The translations under genes were made by a program, and so were the position numbers. A DNA stretch of 20,025 nucleotides from UMGS1663 sp963621995 (GTDB lineage: Bacteria > Bacillota > Clostridia > TANB77 > CAG-508): NCBI GenBank assembly GCA_963621995.1, contig CAVFFZ010000023.1, forward strand, positions 1 through 20,025, written 5' to 3'. The notes under the pieces were generated by a model. That model saw only the letters and a program-made list of their open reading frames with translations, was not told the origin of the DNA and searched no databases. Below are positions 7,733 to 14,189 of this stretch, in pieces (within the stretch, counting starts at the first letter, position 1; the number at the start of each line of letters is the position of its first letter).

Positions 7733-7987
7733 ATGCCAGTTATTAGACCAAGTTCTGATTTAAGAAATAACTATAACGAAATTTCTACAATTTGTCATCA
7801 AACAAATAGTCCAGTATATATTACAAAAAATGGTGCAGGAGATTTAGCAGTTATGAGTATTGAGTTATATGAACTTTTAACAGATAAACATATATTATAC
7901 AAAGAATTAGAAAAAGGAATAAGCTCATTAGAAAAAGGTGAAAAGTTTTCAGAAGAAGAAGTATATGAGGAATTAGAGAAAATATAG
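7733..7987 (+). CDS. Antitoxin, Phd/YefM family
   Basis: This is an 84-residue antitoxin of the Phd/YefM type, the DNA-binding and toxin-neutralising half of a type II module. Its front has the family pattern: MPVIRPSSDLRNNYNEI, then SPVYITKNGAGDLAVMSIELYE, with the usual strand-turn-strand and the conserved Asn-Gly after the lysine. The acidic C-terminal part (ISSLEKGEKFSEEEVYEELEKI) is typical of the toxin-binding tail. The ATG at 7733 is chosen over an in-frame ATG at 7703 because GGAGGTG at 7720-7726 is correctly spaced and the promoter's -10 ends at 7702. The toxin follows after a 15-base gap. Repression of its own promoter through the palindromes at 7671-7698 is likely. Confidence 0.85.
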   Translation: MPVIRPSSDLRNNYNEISTICHQTNSPVYITKNGAGDLAVMSIELYELLTDKHILYKELEKGISSLEKGEKFSEEEVYEELEKI

Positions 7988-8002
7988 AAAGAAGGTTTGT
8001 TT

Positions 8003-8311
8003 GTGAAAAAATACAATATAGAATATTCAAAAGAATCAAAAGAAGATTTAATAGGAATAAAACAATATATCAAATATAATTTGCAAGAGCCAGAAATTGC
8101 AAATAAACTAATTTCTAATATAAGAAAATCAATAAAAACTTTGAAGGATAACCCTGAAATATATACAATTATTGATGATGATATGATAAGAAAACTAGAA
8201 ATAAGAAAATTGATAGTAGATAATTATATTGTATTTTATAGAATAAAAGATGATAGTATTGAAATTGTTAGAATTATGTATGGAAGAAGAAATTGGATAA
8301 ATTTATTATAA
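8003..8311 (+). CDS. Toxin, RelE/ParE superfamily
   Basis: This is a 102-residue basic protein of the RelE/ParE fold. It has the characteristic opening (MKKYNIEYSKESKEDLIGIKQYI), the middle strand region (IRKLEIRKLIVDNYIVFYRI) and the ending IEIVRIMYGRRNW, close to the common ILHGRRDW-type ending. Members either cleave mRNA at the ribosome or poison gyrase; the sequence does not decide which, though ParE-type is slightly favoured by the ending. GTG at 8003 is preferred over TTG at 7997 because AAGAAGG at 7989-7995 is correctly spaced only for the GTG. It lies 15 bases after the antitoxin stop, in the usual antitoxin-toxin order. Such modules commonly stabilise mobile elements by killing or arresting cells that lose them. 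Confidence 0.85.
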   Translation: MKKYNIEYSKESKEDLIGIKQYIKYNLQEPEIANKLISNIRKSIKTLKDNPEIYTIIDDDMIRKLEIRKLIVDNYIVFYRIKDDSIEIVRIMYGRRNWINLL

Positions 8312-8367
8312 TATTCTTAGTGATAACTTACAAGTTGTATTTTTAATTAATAAATTTTCAAAAAAGA

Positions 8368-8397
8368 CTTACACAAAATAAAAATATATGCTATAAT
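8368..8397 (+). promoter_or_regulatory. Extended -10 promoter of the DUF2798 gene
   Basis: A perfect TATAAT at 8392-8397 is preceded by TGC (extended -10, TGn) and, 18 bases upstream, by CTTACA (8368-8373). Transcripts would start near 8404 and run through a roughly 120-base leader before the gene at 8527. Confidence 0.65.
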
Positions 8398-8438
8398 CAC
8401 AAAAAACAGAGATATATTAGGTTATAATTGGAAACGCA

Positions 8439-8455
8439 CATTATTTAAAATAATG
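8439..8455 (+). ncRNA. Leader hairpin in the DUF2798 mRNA
   Basis: CATTATTT (8439-8446), one base, then AAATAATG (8448-8455) form a perfect palindrome. It is flanked on both sides by the short repeat AACG (AAACGCA before, ATAACGAA after), and lies between the promoter and the intrinsic terminator. Its place suggests part of a structured leader. I cannot match it to a riboswitch class I know. Confidence 0.4.
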
Positions 8456-8461
8456 ATAACG

Positions 8462-8490
8462 AACAACACAAATTATATGTGTTGTTTTTT
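8462..8490 (+). terminator. Intrinsic terminator in the leader of the DUF2798 gene
   Basis: A perfect nine-base stem (AACAACACA, 8462-8470, with TGTGTTGTT, 8478-8486), a seven-base loop (AATTATA) and a following T run to 8490. It lies after the promoter at 8368-8397 and 36 bases before the ATG at 8527, so it would stop transcripts before the gene unless bypassed. It can also end read-through from the toxin gene. Confidence 0.8.
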
Positions 8491-8526
8491 GATGCTTAAA
8501 ATTATTTTAGAAAGGGGTTTTAAATT

Positions 8527-8994
8527 ATGCCAAAAACAAAATTTCAAGATTTTGTATATACTATTATTATGGTAATATGTATGGTATATACAATGATTTG
8601 CTATAATGTAGCAGTAAACACAGGAGGGTTAACAAATCAAGTATTTGTAGCAGCATTAGGAGAGTTACCAATAATGGGAGCAATTGCATTTATATTGGAA
8701 TTTTTCTTTATAGGAAAACTATCACAAAAATTAGCATTTAGACTTGTAGATCCAAGAAAAGATAAGCCAATTTATGTAACATTAGCAATATCAACAATGA
8801 TAGTATGCTTAATGTGTCCAATAATGAGCTTTTTTGGAAGTATATTATTTAGCTTTGATGGTATGTCAAATGTAATATCAAGATGGTTGCAAATATGTGT
8901 TTTGAACTTTCCAATGGCATTGTGTTCACAATTATTTTATATTGGACCTTTTGTTAGGTTTATATTTAATAGCATATTTAAAAATAAAGCATAA
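8527..8994 (+). CDS. DUF2798 family four-helix membrane protein
   Basis: This 155-residue integral membrane protein has the hallmarks of DUF2798: MPKTKFQDFVYTIIM at the front, the GELPIMGAIAFILEFF segment, a conserved FRLVDPRKDKP loop near 73-84, and a last helix with NFPMALCSQLFYIGPFVR. Four membrane segments are visible at about 10-30, 44-64, 88-112 and 122-148. The function of the family is unknown. AAAGGGG at 8511-8517 precedes the ATG at a normal distance. The gene has its own promoter and a leader with a terminator, unlike the packed operons around it, so it behaves like an independently controlled cargo gene. It is followed by a second intrinsic terminator at 9081. Confidence 0.85.
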   Translation: MPKTKFQDFVYTIIMVICMVYTMICYNVAVNTGGLTNQVFVAALGELPIMGAIAFILEFFFIGKLSQKLAFRLVDPRKDKPIYVTLAISTMIVCLMCPIMSFFGSILFSFDGMSNVISRWLQICVLNFPMALCSQLFYIGPFVRFIFNSIFKNKA

Positions 8995-9023
8995 GAATTT
9001 TTTAAATAGTAACGAAAAATTAC

Positions 9024-9067
9024 AATAAGTAAATCAAATTACTTTAACAACATTAAAATAAGTAAAT
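9024..9067 (+). repeat. Direct and inverted AAGTAA repeats before the bS6-fusion gene
   Basis: AATAAGTAAAT occurs at 9024-9034 and again at 9057-9067, exactly 33 bases apart. The first copy also forms an inverted repeat with TTACTT (AAGTAA 9027-9032, TTACTT 9039-9044). A TTAACA at 9044-9049 could be a -35 box but its -10 is poor. These may be operator sites; in DNA this AT-rich chance is a real alternative. Confidence 0.3.
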
Positions 9068-9080
9068 AATAAAAAATTAC

Positions 9081-9112
9081 GAGGTATTGAATTTAATCAA
9101 TATCTCTTTTTT
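9081..9112 (+). terminator. Intrinsic terminator after DUF2798 and before the bS6-fusion gene
   Basis: GAGGTATTGA (9081-9090) pairs with TCAATATCTC (9097-9106) over ten positions with one G-U pair, followed by six Ts. It closes the DUF2798 unit. It ends only 30 bases before the next ATG, so no promoter fits after it. The T run can also pair with CAAAAAA at 9117-9123, an alternative hairpin that could act against termination. Confidence 0.75.
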
Positions 9113-9142
9113 GTTGCAAAAAATCAAAAGGAGGAATTTTAA

Positions 9143-10225
9143 ATGAAATTATTAACAAAGGACTTAGAAGAAAAATTAAAAGAATATCCACTTGGCAGTC
9201 AAGATGGAAAGTTAGGAAATAGTAAGGTAATTGCCAAATTTTTTAATCCTACTGAAGTAGGTACTTGGTATATTATAGAAGGAAAATTATTAGAAAATGG
9301 AGATGCAGAAATGTTTGGATATTGTAATTTAGGAGATGATGAATTAGCAGAATTTGGAACAGTAATGTTATCAGAACTCGAGTCAATTCAATTACCAATG
9401 GGAATGACAATTGAAAGAGATTTATATATACCTAAAGAAATTGATTTAATGCAAGCCTTAAAAAGAGATGGATATCAAGTACCAGATTATATAAAAGATT
9501 CTTATATAGAACAAATAAATCAAAAACCAGAAATTTATGGTCATGAAAGTATAATAATTTGTAATCCTAAAGCTGATACAAACGCATTAAAAAAAGAATA
9601 CAAAAATTATTTTAAAAGTATATCAAAGAATGTTGAAGTTGATAACATTGGATTAAGAAAGTTAGCTTATGAAATTAAAGGATTAAAAGAAGGATATTAT
9701 TTAGATTTTAAATATGAAACAGATAAAAATAAAATAGCAGATATAGAAAAGAAATTTAGAACTGATGATAGAATTGTAAAATTCTTAACTGTTAGACTTG
9801 ATCCAGTAATTGATGATAGAGTTGCTGAAATTTCTGATAATACCAATTCAATAAAAATTTTAAGAGGTAATATTATAAGCTATGTGGATGGCTTGAAACA
9901 AAGAGTTCAAGAAAAGCTTATTAATGAATATAATGACTTTATTTCTGAACTAAAAAATGAAAATCCTCAAGTTATTTTAGAAAGAGCTTACGAAAAAGTT
10001 TGCAAACAGGAAATTGTTTATACATTTGAAAGAACAAACCCTAGTGCAAATGAATGTAAAGCTCTTTTAAAATGTCCAAATATATTAAATGATTGTTATG
10101 ATGAATGGTTAAAATCTGATGACAATTTTAATGAATTACTTGAATATGCAATTGAAAATTCAATAGAACATATTGCTGAAGATTTTAAACGTAGTCAAAA
10201 GAAAAAGGATAAAGAGTCCAGATAG
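9143..10225 (+). CDS. Three-part fusion: DUF2958 + ribosomal protein bS6-like + DUF3848
   Basis: A 360-residue protein with three recognisable parts. Residues 1-98 match DUF2958 (MKLLTKDLEEKL, the KFFNP and TWYIIEG blocks, LSELESI, ERDLYI). Residues about 132-220 closely follow the ribosomal protein bS6 pattern: an opening strand ESIIICNP, GLRKLAYEIKGLKEGYYLDF where bS6 has G-(R)-(R)-x-LAY-x-I-x7-YY, and IADIEKKFRTDDRIVKFLTVR where bS6 has a helix then FR-x-(N/D)-D-x6-VR. Residues about 245-350 match DUF3848 (ILERAYEKVCKQEIV, ALLKCPNILNDCYDEW). DUF2958 and DUF3848 are of unknown function and common in ICEs; the bS6 fold is a ferredoxin-like RNA-binding fold. AGGAGG precedes the ATG. A small DpnD/PcfM-like gene follows after nine bases. 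A role in RNA or ssDNA binding is inference. Confidence 0.85.
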   Translation: MKLLTKDLEEKLKEYPLGSQDGKLGNSKVIAKFFNPTEVGTWYIIEGKLLENGDAEMFGYCNLGDDELAEFGTVMLSELESIQLPMGMTIERDLYIPKEIDLMQALKRDGYQVPDYIKDSYIEQINQKPEIYGHESIIICNPKADTNALKKEYKNYFKSISKNVEVDNIGLRKLAYEIKGLKEGYYLDFKYETDKNKIADIEKKFRTDDRIVKFLTVRLDPVIDDRVAEISDNTNSIKILRGNIISYVDGLKQRVQEKLINEYNDFISELKNENPQVILERAYEKVCKQEIVYTFERTNPSANECKALLKCPNILNDCYDEWLKSDDNFNELLEYAIENSIEHIAEDFKRSQKKKDKESR

Positions 10226-10234
10226 GAGGGAACT

Positions 10235-10438
10235 ATGATGAATGATTATAAAATTGAAATAAAAGAGGAATTAAGCAGAGTTATAAATGTGACTGCAAAT
10301 TGTCACGAAGAAGCAGTAGAAAAAGCAAAAGATATGTATCAAAATGAAGAAATTATTCTGAATTATTCAGACATAAAATCTACAGAGTTTAAACCACTTA
10401 ATTGTGATAAGAAAAAGAAAAAAACTTTAGAAAGGTAA
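10235..10438 (+). CDS. DpnD/PcfM-like small protein
   Basis: A 67-residue protein whose first 50 residues fit the DpnD/PcfM-like domain: YKIEIKEELSRVINVTA, then an EEAVEKAKDMYQNEEIILN helix and strand, as in small proteins of conjugative plasmids and ICEs. The function of this domain is not established. The tail is lysine-rich. GGAGGG at 10225-10230 gives a well-spaced ribosome site that overlaps the stop of the previous gene, so the two are co-translated. The primase-like gene follows after eight bases. Confidence 0.7.
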   Translation: MMNDYKIEIKEELSRVINVTANCHEEAVEKAKDMYQNEEIILNYSDIKSTEFKPLNCDKKKKKTLER

Positions 10439-10446
10439 AAAAGTAA

Positions 10447-11427
10447 ATGTATTTTTCACAAGAACAAATAAGAGAATTAAAGAAAATTGATTTGCTTACA
10501 TATTTGCAAAATTATGAGCCAAATGAATTAGTACATATTAGTGGCAATAACTATTGTACAAGAACACATGATAGTTTAAAAATAAGCAATGGCTTGTGGA
10601 ATTGGTTTTCAAAAGGAATTGGAGGAAAAAATGCAATAGATTATTTAATAAAAGTAAAAAATTATACTTTTATCGAAGCACTACAATTGTTAGCAAATTG
10701 TAATATAAAAAACATATCTTTTTCAGTAAGTAGCAATAAAGAAAAAAAGAAATCAAATATTGTAATACCTTCTAAATCCGATTCTTTTATTAAAGCAAAA
10801 GAATATTTAATTAACCGAGGAATTGCAGAGGAAATAGTAGATGAATGTGAAAAAAATAATCTAATATATCAAGAAGAAAAAACAGATAATGTTGTATTTG
10901 TTGGTTATGATAATTGTAATAACATTCGTTATGCAGGTTGCAGAGCAACTAATGGTACAAGATATATGAGAGATGCAACTGGAAGTGATAAAAAATATTC
11001 ATTTAGATTGTTATCAAATGAGCCCAATAATTCTATACATGTATTTGAAAGTTCAATAGATTTATTATCTTATGCAACACTTCTTAAATACAAAGGAATT
11101 GATTATAAAAAAGAAAATCTAATTGCACTTGCAGGAGTATATCAACCTGCTAAGTGTATTGAAAATAGTAAAATACCAATTGCAATTGAATCGTATTTAA
11201 AAGAACATAAAAATATTAAAAATATTGTTTTACATTTTGATAGAGATATACCTGGAAGAAATGCAGCAAAAGCATTTAAAATTGTAATTCCAAAAGAATA
11301 TATAGTTATTGATTGTCCTGCACCTTATGGTAAAGATATCAACGACTTTTTGTGTCATAAATTAGGAATTAAAAGAACGAATGAAATTGCAAATACTAAT
11401 AAAATTAAAGAACAATATAGAGAATAA
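10447..11427 (+). CDS. TOPRIM primase-like protein (DUF3991 type)
   Basis: A 326-residue protein of the DUF3991/TOPRIM type found in mobile elements. The front (about 1-90) is like the CHC2 zinc-finger region of primases in layout (HDSLKISNGLWNWFSKGIGGKNAIDYL, then TFIEAL) but keeps only one of the zinc-binding cysteines (C37), as usual for the DUF3991 type. The TOPRIM acidic residues are visible: E201 in VFESSIDLLSY and D265/D267 in LHFDRDIPG. The expected role is priming or other nucleotidyl transfer on transferred single-stranded DNA, or a related DNA-processing step. The ribosome site is modest (AAAGG at 10431-10435, 11 bases away). The candidate oriT follows the stop. Confidence 0.8.
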   Translation: MYFSQEQIRELKKIDLLTYLQNYEPNELVHISGNNYCTRTHDSLKISNGLWNWFSKGIGGKNAIDYLIKVKNYTFIEALQLLANCNIKNISFSVSSNKEKKKSNIVIPSKSDSFIKAKEYLINRGIAEEIVDECEKNNLIYQEEKTDNVVFVGYDNCNNIRYAGCRATNGTRYMRDATGSDKKYSFRLLSNEPNNSIHVFESSIDLLSYATLLKYKGIDYKKENLIALAGVYQPAKCIENSKIPIAIESYLKEHKNIKNIVLHFDRDIPGRNAAKAFKIVIPKEYIVIDCPAPYGKDINDFLCHKLGIKRTNEIANTNKIKEQYRE

Positions 11428-11573
11428 GAAGAAAAAAAGACATTGAGGCTTTTAGCCGATATGTCCTAGCAAGCACTGAATTTGTTCACACGAAATTCAA
11501 TTTAATAAAAATGGGACTTTTATTAAATATATATGGGGCTATGCCCCAATCCCCATTTAGAGAGGAGTAACTA
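11428..11573 (+). other. Candidate origin of transfer (oriT), hairpin-rich
   Basis: This gap directly before mobC and the relaxase gene holds four good inverted repeats in 120 bases. (1) GACAT/ATGTC (11439-11443, 11461-11465) enclosing GGCT/AGCC (11447-11450, 11454-11457). (2) TGAATTT/AAATTCA (11477-11483, 11493-11499). (3) TTTAATAAAA/TTTTATTAAA (11501-11510, 11518-11527), perfect with a seven-base loop. (4) TGGGGC/GCCCCA (11534-11539, 11543-11548), with a competing ATGGGG/CCCCAT (11533-11538, 11551-11556). The last is a GC-rich island in AT-rich DNA. Such arrays beside relaxase genes are typical of oriT. The nick site is not identifiable by eye; the segment GTCCTAGCAAGCACT between repeats 1 and 2 is my first choice. 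Confidence 0.6.
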
Positions 11574-11888
11574 ATGCCAAGAACAAGAATTAATAGAATT
11601 GATATAATGCTGAATGATGAAGAATATAAGAAACTAAGAAATGATATTTCAAAAGCTAAAATAAGTCAGGCAGATTATATTAGAAAGCTAATTATGAATA
11701 AAAAAATAAGAGAAAAACCAGATGATCGATTTTATAATGTTATGATGCAACTTACAGCAATAGGTAATAATTTAAATCAAATTGCTCATAAAGCAAATTA
11801 TTTAAATGAAATAGATAAGGATAAATATAATGATGAAGCAATAAAGTGGAGAGAATTATCTAATCAAATAAAAAGGGAATATTTATAA
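11574..11888 (+). CDS. mobC: MobC-like relaxosome accessory protein
   Basis: A 104-residue protein with a ribbon-helix-helix-like front (MPRTRINRIDIMLNDEEYKKL, then ISQADYIRKLI) and the typical MobC tail motif (MQLTAIGNNLNQIAHKAN, about 62-79). MobC proteins bind oriT and help the relaxase open the strands at the nick. AGAGGAG at 11561-11567 is well placed before the ATG. Its stop shares one base with the relaxase start (TAATG), so the pair is coupled. The position directly after the hairpin-rich gap supports both this call and the oriT call. Confidence 0.88.
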   Translation: MPRTRINRIDIMLNDEEYKKLRNDISKAKISQADYIRKLIMNKKIREKPDDRFYNVMMQLTAIGNNLNQIAHKANYLNEIDKDKYNDEAIKWRELSNQIKREYL

Positions 11889-13258
11889 TGGCAATAACGA
11901 AAATAAAACCTATTAAGGTAAGGTTAGATCATGTATTAAATTATGCTTCAAATAAGAATAAAACATATAATAAAGACTATGGAAAAATAGATTTAAAATC
12001 ATTACATGATGTTTTAAATTATGTTGAAGACGATTATAAAACAGAAAAACAATTATATGTTTCAGGAATAAACTGCGATTGTGAAAATGCCCTTGAACAA
12101 ATGAAAATAACTAAACAAGTTTATGAAAAAGAAGATGGAATTTTAGCATTTCATTTAATTCAATCATTTGATAAAGAAGAAAATGTAACACCAGAAATTG
12201 CACATAAAATAGGAATAGAACTTTGTAATGAATTATTTGCTGATAGGTTTGAATGTTTAGTTGCGACGCACCTTAATACTAACCATTATCATAATCATAT
12301 TGTAATTAATTCTGTTTCATTTAGAGATGGTAAAAAATATTATGATAATCATAAAACTTATTCAGCAATAAGAAGAGTTTCAGATAATCTATGTAAAGAA
12401 TACGGATTAAATATTTTACCAGAGAAAAAAACAAAGAAAACCAACTTAAGTTACGATAATTTCTATAAAAAATATGCAAGTGAAAATAACTATAAAAATA
12501 CAGCAAAAAATGATCTGGATTTTGCAATAGGACAGGCATATTCTTTTGAAGATTTTAAATCTATTATGAAAGAAATGGAATATGAAGTTATATTTAGATA
12601 TGGGAAAATTAGTATAAAAGGAAAAAACTATAAAAGAAACATAAGAATTGAAAGGGCATTTGGAGAAAACTATTCAATAGAAAATATTAAAAAAAGAATA
12701 TTGGAAGAACATTCTACTCGTTTACCATTTATTTCAGCATATAAAATAAAAGGTCCAAGATTCTTTTATAAAGGAGAATATGTTAAATCAAAAACAAAAC
12801 CAAGTGGACTTGAAAATATGTTTAGACATTATGGCTTTTTATTAAAAATAAGTCCAGTAAAAGTAAAAAATAATTATTTATCTGCAAAAGTTAGAGCAGA
12901 TATAAAACAAATGCATGTATATACTGAAGAGGCAGATTTTTTATTTAATAACAAAATTACAACTAAAAATGAATTAATAAAGTATCAAGAAAAGATACAA
13001 GAAAAATTAAATGAGCTATTAGGTAATAGAGAAAAACTTTGGAAATTACGAAAATATGAAAAGAATGAAAATAAAAAATTCGATTATAGTAATCAAATAT
13101 CAGTAACAAATAATGAAATAAGCAAAATTAGAAAGGAGTTGATGATGATACAAGACATACAAACGAGAATTCCAAAAGTAATGGAAAATATACAAGAGAT
13201 TAATAATAAGAAAAGAGGAAAAAGGAAGGAGAAAAACAAAAATGAGTATATCAAGTGA
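11888..13258 (+). CDS. Relaxase, MobP-type (PF03432 family)
   Basis: This 456-residue mobilisation relaxase would nick one strand at oriT and stay covalently bound to the 5' end through a tyrosine, leading it into the recipient. The histidine motif is plain: H128, H133, H135 and H137 in ATHLNTNHYHNHIVINS, the metal-binding triad region of the family. The front (VRLDHVLNYASNKNKT) carries Y19, in the region where the catalytic tyrosine of such relaxases lies; which tyrosine acts cannot be settled here. After about residue 180 the protein becomes lysine-rich with long helices (about 355-455), probably for binding DNA or partners. It overlaps mobC by one base at the start and pcfB by 17 bases at the end. 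Confidence 0.92.
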   Translation: MAITKIKPIKVRLDHVLNYASNKNKTYNKDYGKIDLKSLHDVLNYVEDDYKTEKQLYVSGINCDCENALEQMKITKQVYEKEDGILAFHLIQSFDKEENVTPEIAHKIGIELCNELFADRFECLVATHLNTNHYHNHIVINSVSFRDGKKYYDNHKTYSAIRRVSDNLCKEYGLNILPEKKTKKTNLSYDNFYKKYASENNYKNTAKNDLDFAIGQAYSFEDFKSIMKEMEYEVIFRYGKISIKGKNYKRNIRIERAFGENYSIENIKKRILEEHSTRLPFISAYKIKGPRFFYKGEYVKSKTKPSGLENMFRHYGFLLKISPVKVKNNYLSAKVRADIKQMHVYTEEADFLFNNKITTKNELIKYQEKIQEKLNELLGNREKLWKLRKYEKNENKKFDYSNQISVTNNEISKIRKELMMIQDIQTRIPKVMENIQEINNKKRGKRKEKNKNEYIK

Positions 13259-13979
13259 TTCAGCAGATCAAGTTATGAGAATTATGCTTGAAGGAGAGGA
13301 GATTTGTTTAAAAGCCTCAGGAAAGGCTGCAATAGAAATTATAAAATATGTAGCAACAATATTAAAAAACCATCAACAAACACAAGGAAAAACTAGATTA
13401 ATTAATTTAATTAGGTCTGGAAAACAACTGGACTTTTTTGGTGTAAAAAAAGAAGATTTGCCTATTTTTATGAAAGAAGCAAAAAGGTATGGAATATTAT
13501 TCAGTGCATTAGTAGATAAGCAAAATTCAAATGGTAATGTAGATATTATTGTTAAAGCTGAAGATTCTTCAAGAGTAAATAGAATAGTTAAGAAATGTAG
13601 TATTGCTACTGTTATTGATGAAGGAGAATTAAAAGCTGAACTAACAAAAGCAAAACAAGAAAAAATGAACGATAAAAAGGATTTATTAAATAAAGCTGAT
13701 GTTGAGGAAAAGAAAATAAATCTACAAGAGAGTAAAAATAAGGAGAATCAACACCCCCTCGTAGAAAAGAACAACAAAGAGAATCAGTCAAAGAATTTAT
13801 CAAAAGTATTAAAAAAGCAAGAGGACAATACTAAAGTAAAAAGAAAATCTGTAAAAGAAGATTTAAAAGAAATAAAAGAAGAACTTGCGAAAAATAAAAA
13901 GTTATCATCAAAAACACATGGATTATCTGAGAGTATCAAAAATAATAGTGTACAAAAACATAAATCAAAATCAAGATAG
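13242..13979 (+). CDS. pcfB: PcfB-like conjugation protein (DUF3801)
   Basis: A 245-residue protein whose first 125 residues match PcfB/DUF3801 (EICLKASGKAAIEIIKYVATIL, DLPIFMKEAKRYGILFSALVDK, SSRVNRIVKKCSIATV). In the pCF10 system PcfB is an accessory of the relaxase that helps the relaxosome dock on the coupling protein. Here it sits between relaxase and VirD4 genes, as expected. The remaining 120 residues are lysine/glutamate/asparagine-rich and probably disordered or coiled, with a C5 run at 13753-13757 that is unusual for this region. GGAAGGAG at 13224-13231 precedes the ATG, which lies inside the relaxase gene (17-base overlap). Confidence 0.85.
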   Translation: MSISSDSADQVMRIMLEGEEICLKASGKAAIEIIKYVATILKNHQQTQGKTRLINLIRSGKQLDFFGVKKEDLPIFMKEAKRYGILFSALVDKQNSNGNVDIIVKAEDSSRVNRIVKKCSIATVIDEGELKAELTKAKQEKMNDKKDLLNKADVEEKKINLQESKNKENQHPLVEKNNKENQSKNLSKVLKKQEDNTKVKRKSVKEDLKEIKEELAKNKKLSSKTHGLSESIKNNSVQKHKSKSR

Positions 13980-13988
13980 GAGGCTTTC

Positions 13989-14189
13989 ATGGAAGAAAAA
14001 TATATACTTGAATTTGATAGATATGAACGAGGTATTACTCTTAATGCATTAAATCACTTAAGAAATAAATTATTAGAAGATGGAATTGATACAGATACTG
14101 TAGATGATTTAATTTTAAAAATATTAGATACCCCATCTAAGAAAAGAGGATTTACTTTATCAAATTTAAAAGGAATTAATACAAGATGA
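13989..14189 (+). CDS. 66-residue conserved-position ICE protein of unknown function
   Basis: A small soluble, mostly helical protein (YILEFDRYERGITLNALNHLRNKLLEDG, then DTDTVDDLILKILDTPSKK). Small proteins of this kind are often found between pcfB and virD4 in Firmicute ICEs, but I know no function. AGGAGG at 13978-13983 overlaps the pcfB stop, and the TGA overlaps the ATG of virD4 (ATGA), so it is locked into the operon by coupling at both ends. That tight packing is the main support for it being a real gene. Confidence 0.75.
   Translation: MEEKYILEFDRYERGITLNALNHLRNKLLEDGIDTDTVDDLILKILDTPSKKRGFTLSNLKGINTR

Noticed and set aside
13741..13840. A frameshift at the C5 run in the pcfB tail
   Set aside because: An alternative frame after the run reads plausibly (PPRRKEQQRESVKEF) but closes soon and has no start, while the annotated frame continues to a family-like SVKEDLKEIKEE ending. 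No shift is needed.
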